Of a DNA stretch of 5,448 nucleotides, positions 5,357 through 5,448 are shown piece by piece. Location of the stretch: positions 1-5,448 of the forward strand of contig JAGACE010000210.1 in the NCBI GenBank assembly GCA_017614275.1. Reading direction: 5' to 3'. This stretch comes from Clostridia bacterium (GTDB taxonomy: Bacteria > Bacillota > Clostridia > Oscillospirales > Acutalibacteraceae). The notes beneath the pieces are model-generated. The model was not told the DNA's origin. It ran no database searches and worked only from the letters and a program-made list of their open reading frames with translations. Made by a program: the position numbers and the translations under genes. Position 1 is the first letter of the stretch; every line of letters starts with the position of its first letter.

Positions 5357-5448
5357 ATGTATACCAGAGAAGACGTACTGACATTCGTGGAAGAAGAGGA
5401 TGTCAAATTCATCCGTCTGATGTTTGTCGACATTTTCGGCGTCCAGAA
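5357..5448 (+). CDS. glnA: Glutamine synthetase, N-terminal fragment
   Basis: Only the first 30 codons are in the window. MYTREDVLTFVEEEDVKFIR followed by LMFVDIFGVQ matches the start of GSI-type glutamine synthetases, which typically read YTREDI...VKYIRLQFTDILG. The enzyme makes glutamine from glutamate, ammonia and ATP as a dodecamer in the cytoplasm. The start at ATG 5357 is supported by CGGAGGT at 5344-5350, 6 bases upstream. It lies 14 bases after radA and no terminator or promoter is visible between them, so it may be co-transcribed. The catalytic residues are all beyond the window end. Family assignment rests on this short stretch, so a GlnA-like gamma-glutamylpolyamine synthetase relative is not fully excluded. 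Confidence 0.85.
   Translation, partial: MYTREDVLTFVEEEDVKFIRLMFVDIFGVQ

Noticed and set aside
4410..5384. Minus-strand open frame of 324 codons opposite radA
   Set aside because: RadA is unmistakable on the + strand with all motifs. The antisense frame is rich in His, Asp and Val as expected from antisense of GC-rich codons, and matches no family.

Overview
This window looks like a chromosomal housekeeping segment from a low-GC-lineage Gram-positive relative with a GC-rich genome, most likely a clostridial (Oscillospiraceae/Ruminococcaceae-like) bacterium. The reasons are strong AGGAGG-type ribosome binding sites, sigma-A-like promoters in short AT-rich gaps between GC-rich genes, and the Firmicutes gene series flippase, HU, RqcP, DivIC and S1-domain protein (the yabM-yabO-divIC-yabR neighbourhood of Bacillus). 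No species can be named from the sequence alone. All genes are on the + strand and coding density is high; no stretch over about 120 bases lacks a gene.

Layout. Bases 1-606 hold the C-terminal part of a SpoVB/MurJ-type polysaccharide flippase. A promoter at its 3' end leads into the nucleoid protein HU (672-944). HU is followed by a very strong intrinsic terminator, and 12 bases after its T-run comes the ribosome-rescue factor RqcP (1012-1251). An AT-rich 108-base gap with overlapping promoter-like motifs precedes a DivIC/FtsB-type division protein that starts at TTG (1360-1668), then a YabR/CvfD-like S1-domain protein (1698-2186). A second terminator follows, with an extended -10 promoter packed directly against it. 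This promoter probably drives the long-form hibernation factor HPF (2286-2819), a THUMP-domain RNA methyltransferase (2823-3947), RadA (3966-5342) and the start of a glutamine synthetase (5357 to the window end), all separated by 3-18 bases.

Functionally the window mixes envelope and division functions (flippase, DivIC), ribosome functions (RqcP, S1 protein, HPF, rRNA methyltransferase) and DNA functions (HU, RadA). The transcription layout appears to be three units: hup with read-through into rqcP; divIC-S1; and hpf-methyltransferase-radA-glnA.

I found no mobile element, CRISPR array, RNA gene, toxin-antitoxin pair or clearly novel system. The points most worth a second look are the terminator between hup and rqcP, whose right arm can also pair with the rqcP ribosome binding site; the absence of yabP/yabQ between rqcP and divIC; and radA lying away from its usual clpC-disA context.
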